This document shows positions 60,109-64,000 of a stretch of DNA of 64,000 nucleotides, piece after piece. The stretch comes from Gordonia rhizosphera NBRC 16068 (GTDB lineage: Bacteria > Actinomycetota > Actinomycetes > Mycobacteriales > Mycobacteriaceae): NCBI RefSeq assembly GCF_000298195.1, contig NZ_BAHC01000069.1, positions 59,716-123,715 of the forward strand, in the 5' to 3' direction. Each line of letters starts with the position of its first letter. Position 1 is the first letter of the stretch. Below the pieces are notes generated by a model, which was given only the letters and a program-made list of their open reading frames with translations, was not told where the DNA came from and ran no database searches. The position numbers were made by a program, and so were the translations under genes.

Positions 60109-60903
60109 ATGAGCGAGTACTCGGCGCCGGTCGGCGCCCCGATCTGGTTCGATCTGATGAGCAGCAACCCCGCGAAGGCCGCCGAGTTCTACGGCGAGAT
60201 CTTCGGCTGGGAGGTCGACGCCCCGCCCAACGAGGAGTTCGGTGGATACCAGAACTTCATGAAGAACGGGCATACGGTGTGCGGTCTGTCGCCGGCGATG
60301 CCCGGCACTCCGCCCAACATCTGGTCGGTGTATCTACGCACCGATGATGCCGAGGCCACCGCCAAAGCCGCCGAGGCCGCGGGCGGGACGGTCGTCGTGC
60401 CGCCGATGGCGATTGCGGATCTCGGGTCGATGATGACCATCGCCGACCCGGCGGGCGCGGCGATCGGGTTCTGGCAGCCCGGGACCCATGCGGGGTTTGC
60501 CGAGTGGGGCGAACACGGCACCCCGTACTGGTTCGAGTGCCACAGCAAGGACTACCCGAAATCGATCGAGTTCTACACGGCCCTCCTCGGAGCACGCATC
60601 GAGGAGATCGGCACCGGTGGCGATCCGGATGCGGTTGGTCCCGACGCCTACGGTCAGGTCTTCCTCGGTGAGAACTCCTACTGCGGGATCATGGACGCGT
60701 CCAAGATCCATCCGGCGGAGGTGCCGTCGTTCTGGCAGGTCTACATCACCGTGGATGACGTCGACGCCACGGTGAAGCAGATCGAGTCACTGGGCGGCCA
60801 GATCATGATGCCTGGCGAGGTGACCCCCTACGGGACGCTCGCAGCGGTCACGGACCCGATGGGTGCCGCCTTCTGCCTCGGGCATCCGCCGGCCGGGATG
60901 TAG
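60109..60903 (+). CDS. Two-domain VOC (glyoxalase/bleomycin-resistance) protein
   Basis: A 264-aa protein with two similar vicinal-oxygen-chelate halves: WFDLMSSNPAKAAEFYGEIFGWEVD (13-37) and WFECHSKDYPKSIEFYTALLGARIEE (~146-171), each ending in a WxVYxxxDDxDAT-type strand. This is the CFP32 (Rv0577-like) type of actinobacteria, which binds small molecules rather than acting as a classic glyoxalase. ATG with GGAAGGA upstream; the TTG 15 bases earlier is not used. Confidence 0.82.
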   Translation: MSEYSAPVGAPIWFDLMSSNPAKAAEFYGEIFGWEVDAPPNEEFGGYQNFMKNGHTVCGLSPAMPGTPPNIWSVYLRTDDAEATAKAAEAAGGTVVVPPMAIADLGSMMTIADPAGAAIGFWQPGTHAGFAEWGEHGTPYWFECHSKDYPKSIEFYTALLGARIEEIGTGGDPDAVGPDAYGQVFLGENSYCGIMDASKIHPAEVPSFWQVYITVDDVDATVKQIESLGGQIMMPGEVTPYGTLAAVTDPMGAAFCLGHPPAGM

Positions 60904-60929
60904 GCGACTCGGTCGGTAACTGATGGAGG

Positions 60930-61403
60930 TCATTCCAGTAGCTGATCGAGGCGGAACTCGACGAGGGTGCGCATGCGCAGCGCCGTCGTGCTGCGCTGCA
61001 CGCCGTCGATGTCGAGGATGAGCCCGGCGACGCGGTAGAGATCGTCCGCGTCCCGGGCCACCACCTGCACCAGGAGGTCGGTGGCGCCGCTGAGTCCGAG
61101 GACCTCGACCACCTCGGGAATCTGTTCGAGCGCCACCGACACCTCGGTCAGCATGCGCTGGGTCACCTCGGTGAACACGTAGGCCGTAATCGAATAACCC
61201 AACGCCTCGGTGTCGATCCGACGGTCGAACCCGTGGAGCACGTCGGTCTCCTCCCAGCGCGCCAGACGTGCCTGAACGGTGTTGCGCGACAGACCGGTTC
61301 GTTGCGCCAGCGCGCTGGTCGTGGCCCGCGGTGCGCGGATCAGCGCCCGCAGGATTCGTTGGTCGGTACCGTCGAATCTCAATGTGTTGCGCATCGTGAC
61401 CAT
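60930..61403 (-). CDS. Lrp/AsnC-family regulator
   Basis: A 157-aa Lrp/AsnC protein: HTH at about residues 13-55 (TDQRILRALIRAPRATTSALAQRTGLSRNTVQARLARWE), then the RAM effector domain (VVEVLGLSGATDLLVQVVARDADDLY). It is divergent from a 2-oxoacid dehydrogenase E1 gene; the same MdeR/MdeB layout regulates methionine/2-oxobutyrate use in Pseudomonas. Start at 61403 or 61394. An inverted repeat in the gap is probably its site. Confidence 0.85.
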   Translation of the reverse strand: MVTMRNTLRFDGTDQRILRALIRAPRATTSALAQRTGLSRNTVQARLARWEETDVLHGFDRRIDTEALGYSITAYVFTEVTQRMLTEVSVALEQIPEVVEVLGLSGATDLLVQVVARDADDLYRVAGLILDIDGVQRSTTALRMRTLVEFRLDQLLE

Positions 61404-61429
61404 CCCGTCTCGACCTCCAGAGCGAGATC

Positions 61430-61467
61430 TGTGCATTCTGCTCAACGTCAAGCAAATCTCTTGCACA
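61430..61467. promoter_or_regulatory. Nested inverted repeats, probable Lrp-type operator
   Basis: TGTGCA (61430-61435) and TGCACA (61462-61467) are the outer arms; TGCT...AAGCA lies inside. It fills the 126-bp divergent gap. Size and spacing suit an Lrp/AsnC dimer or tetramer controlling both genes. Confidence 0.55.
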
Positions 61468-61529
61468 CTATGCCAGTCGACGAGGACACTCGGAGACGTT
61501 CTGCACAATCCACACGCCAGGAGACGACG

Positions 61530-63860
61530 ATGACTACGTATTCCCCACCCCCGGCCGGTGACGTGGCCCGCGATGTCGACTCCGTCCTCGAGGAGATCTC
61601 CCGGCGGGTGCTCTGGACCTCGACGGCGATCGTGCACCACGCGAACCGGGTGCGCCCGAATCCGTCCGGATTGAAGGTCGGCGGACATCAGGCATCATGT
61701 GCGTCGATGGTCTCGATCATGACCGAACTCTGGTTCTCCCAGCTCCGATCCGGTGATCGGGTCTCCGTGAAGCCGCACGCCGCACCAAATCTCCACGCGA
61801 TCAACTACCTTCTCGGGGAACTCGATGCGGACCATCTACCGCGGCTGCGGGAATTCGGCGGCCTGCAGAGCTATCCGAGCCGCACAAAGGATCCCGACAC
61901 CGTCGACTACTCGACCGGCTCGGTGGGCATCGGTGCCACGGCTCCCATCTGGGGTGCGATGGCGCGGCGCTACGTGACGACGGCGTTCGGTTCGGCCGGC
62001 ACTGGTCGGCAGTATTCGCTGGTGGGTGACGCCGAGCTCGACGAGGGTGCGGTGTGGGAGGCCATCCTGGATCCGTCGGTGCCCGAGCTCGGCGAGATCG
62101 TCTGGATCGTCGACCTCAATCGCCAGTCGCTCGACCGCGTCGTGCCCAATATCGCGGCCGGGCGTCTGGAGGCGATGTTCGCCGCGGCGGGATGGCAGGT
62201 GATCACGGTGAAGTGGGGCCACCTGCTGGACGAGCTGTTCGCGCGCCCGGGCGGTGACGCACTCCGTACCCGGATCACCGATATGCCGAACCCGGAATAC
62301 CAACGACTACTGCGGTGCCGCGACGACGAGATCCGCTCCCGGCTCCCGGGCGACGGGCCCGACGCCGAACAGATCGCCTCGCTGCTCGCCGGTCTGGACG
62401 ACGCCACCCTGCATGCGGCCATCCGCAACCTCGGAGGTCACGACCTGGGCGCATTGCGTGCGGCGTTCGCGGGCATCGACGACACCCGACCGACCGTCAT
62501 CCTCGCCTACACCATCAAGGGCTACGGGCTGCCGACGCAAGGACATCCACAGAACCATTCGACTCTGCTGACCGAGGAGCAATTCGCCGGCCTCGCCGAG
62601 GAATTGGGTGAGGACCCTGCCCATCCGTGGCACCGTTTCGACGCGGGTTCCCCGGCGGGTGAACTCTGTGCGGCCACGGCTGCCCGCCTGGCCCGCGACC
62701 CCGTGCCCGCACCCGTGGACCTCGACGTGCCCACCGACCTCACCCGGATTCCGACGGCGGTCTCCACCACTCAGGCCGCGCTCGGCCGGACACTGCTCGA
62801 CCTGACGCGAGAGGCACCCGACGTCGCCCGCCGGGTGATCACGGTGAGCCCCGATGTCACGTCCTCGACGAATCTGGCCGGCTGGCTGAACAAGGTGGGC
62901 GTGTGGTCACCGACGGAGCGTCGCGACTGGTTCGACGACGACCGCGAGACGATCATGCACTGGCGGGAGCGACCCACCGGCCAGCACATGGAGCTCGGGA
63001 TCGCCGAGACCAACCTCGTCGGGCTCATCGGTGAGCTGGGCGCCACCTGGAGCCGCTGGGGCCAACCACTGCTCCCGATCGGGGTCCTCTACGACCCCTT
63101 CGTCGAACGGGCCTTGGAGCCATGGTCATTCGGCATCTATGCCGGCGGGCAGTCCATCCTCGTCGGAACCCCCGCCGGCGTCTCGCTTGCGCCCGAAGGT
63201 GGTGCGCACCAATCGATAAAGACCCCGTCGATCGGTCTCGAACAACCCGGATGTGTGAGCTACGAACCGGCGTTCGCGCTCGACGTCGAGTGGACGCTGC
63301 TGGATTGCCTGGCACACATGGGCAAGCCGGGCGGACGATCCGCATACCTGCGGCTGTCGACCCGACCCGTCGAGCAGAAGCTGGCCGCGGCGCCGACCGA
63401 CCCGGCCGCACGGGAGCGGCGACGGAGGCAGGTCGTCGCGGGTGCCTATGCCCTGCGACGTGCGGCGGATCCGGCGGTGACCATCGTCGCTGTCGGCGCC
63501 ATGGTGACCGACGCGCTGGCCGCCGCAGATCGGTTGGCCCAGATGGACATCGAGTGTGATGTCGTGGTGATCACCAGTCCCGGCCTGGTCTTCGAGGCCT
63601 TGCAGTCCCGACGTGGTCGGGGCGCGGCGCCCACCTGGATCCTCGATCAGGTGTTCCCCGCCGATCGGGCGACGCCGATGGTCACCGTCCTCGACGGTCA
63701 CCCACACACCCTGAGCTTCGTCCCGACGATCAACCGTGTCGAGTCGATAGCCCTGGGTGTGACGACCTTCGGCCAATCCGGTTCTCTCGACGAGGTGTAC
63801 CGGCTACACGGCATCGACGAGGACTCGATCATCCGGGCCGCACTCGACCTGATGGACTGA
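61530..63860 (+). CDS. Homodimeric 2-oxoacid dehydrogenase E1, MdeB/AceE-like
   Basis: A 776-aa ThDP enzyme of the AceE type. The ThDP site has GDAE at 166-169 and N197 (VDLNRQS), followed by a transketolase-like Pyr domain (MELGIAETNLVGLIGELGATW) and C-terminal domain. It is shorter than pyruvate dehydrogenase AceE (~900 aa) and, with a divergent Lrp gene, resembles MdeB, the 2-oxobutyrate dehydrogenase E1 of methionine degradation. AGGAG lies 7 bases before the ATG. E2/E3 partners are not in the window. Confidence 0.83.
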   Translation: MTTYSPPPAGDVARDVDSVLEEISRRVLWTSTAIVHHANRVRPNPSGLKVGGHQASCASMVSIMTELWFSQLRSGDRVSVKPHAAPNLHAINYLLGELDADHLPRLREFGGLQSYPSRTKDPDTVDYSTGSVGIGATAPIWGAMARRYVTTAFGSAGTGRQYSLVGDAELDEGAVWEAILDPSVPELGEIVWIVDLNRQSLDRVVPNIAAGRLEAMFAAAGWQVITVKWGHLLDELFARPGGDALRTRITDMPNPEYQRLLRCRDDEIRSRLPGDGPDAEQIASLLAGLDDATLHAAIRNLGGHDLGALRAAFAGIDDTRPTVILAYTIKGYGLPTQGHPQNHSTLLTEEQFAGLAEELGEDPAHPWHRFDAGSPAGELCAATAARLARDPVPAPVDLDVPTDLTRIPTAVSTTQAALGRTLLDLTREAPDVARRVITVSPDVTSSTNLAGWLNKVGVWSPTERRDWFDDDRETIMHWRERPTGQHMELGIAETNLVGLIGELGATWSRWGQPLLPIGVLYDPFVERALEPWSFGIYAGGQSILVGTPAGVSLAPEGGAHQSIKTPSIGLEQPGCVSYEPAFALDVEWTLLDCLAHMGKPGGRSAYLRLSTRPVEQKLAAAPTDPAARERRRRQVVAGAYALRRAADPAVTIVAVGAMVTDALAAADRLAQMDIECDVVVITSPGLVFEALQSRRGRGAAPTWILDQVFPADRATPMVTVLDGHPHTLSFVPTINRVESIALGVTTFGQSGSLDEVYRLHGIDEDSIIRAALDLMD

Positions 63861-63965
63861 GCCACACGCGGAACTCACTTGCATGACCGTCTTCAGGCGA
63901 AAGCGACCAAAAGAATGCCGTTATCATTCTCTAGCTAGCCTATTTCCATGCATGGTAACCTCCTT

Positions 63966-63983
63966 CTTAGACAACTGTCCAAG
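63966..63983. promoter_or_regulatory. Inverted repeat near the window end (CTTAGACA-AC-TGTCCAAG)
   Basis: Arms match at 7 of 8 bases. It lies in the last 140 bases, which hold no gene that can be supported. A second dyad, AGAATG (63912-63917) and CATTCT (63925-63930), is nearby. Both may be operators of a gene beyond the window. Confidence 0.35.
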
Positions 63984-64000
63984 TAGCGTAGGAAGTGCCT

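Noticed and set aside
63912..63930. AGAATG...CATTCT dyad as another regulon operator
   Set aside because: Its arms and 7-bp spacer do not match GAGAAY-N3-RTTCTC; it is listed only as a possible unrelated site.

Overview
The window is GC-rich DNA from a mycolate-type actinomycete, most likely Gordonia, Williamsia, Rhodococcus or a relative. The evidence is dense operons joined by ATGA/GTGA/TGATG overlaps, many GTG starts, likely leaderless transcripts, a DUF222/HNH protein, a WS/DGAT acyltransferase, and kshA/hsaACB/fadE31-33 steroid genes with KstR- and KstR2-type operators. No transposase, integrase, tRNA, rRNA or CRISPR array was seen. Species assignment is inference.

Region A (1-31 kb) is a large catabolic locus for an unidentified, probably cyclic or branched, carboxylic acid. 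It starts beside a branched-chain-type ABC importer (permease cut by the window edge, plus its lipoprotein binding protein). It then holds a Rieske oxygenase and a KshB-like reductase, two amidohydrolases, three adjacent acyl-CoA dehydrogenase pairs, two crotonases, two SDRs, two acyl-CoA ligases, a thiolase and a TesB-type thioesterase. It also holds a CoA-transferase, an F420/LLM-type oxidoreductase, a split B12-dependent acyl-CoA mutase with a MeaB chaperone, a lipoprotein, a TetR regulator and a DtxR-fold regulator. Six promoter regions carry one copy of the same 15-bp inverted repeat, GAGAAY-N3-RTTCTC, and a seventh carries three spaced half-sites of it. Together these cover nine transcription units. 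This points to a self-contained local regulon, with the TetR gene at 12.2 kb the best candidate controller.

Region B (31-44 kb) is mixed. It contains a dihydrodipicolinate-reductase-like gene with a KstR-type operator, a 6-TM protein, a glycerophosphodiesterase-like protein, a DUF2752 protein and a frameshifted CD225/DUF4190 protein. A TetR gene follows, then a 26-bp palindrome and a four-gene membrane operon ending in orphan COX3-like and COX4-like subunits. After that come purL, cysQ, and the sulfate-activation pair cysD-cysNC.

Region C (44-58.9 kb) is steroid catabolism. A crotonase plus fadE31-fadE32-fadE33 sits behind a perfect KstR2 motif and belongs to HIP/ring C-D degradation. After an HNH gene and a WS/DGAT gene, a six-gene minus-strand operon reads hsaA-hsaC-hsaB, then homologues of Mycobacterium tuberculosis Rv3531c, Rv3530c and Rv3529c. 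It diverges from kshA, which is followed by an Rv3527-like gene. Two KstR-type operators lie in the hsaA/kshA gap. hsaD is absent from this operon.

Region D (58.9-64 kb) has an NlpC/P60 hydrolase, a membrane protein, a two-domain VOC protein, and a divergent Lrp/AsnC regulator with a homodimeric 2-oxoacid dehydrogenase E1. That last pair resembles the MdeR/MdeB arrangement for 2-oxobutyrate.
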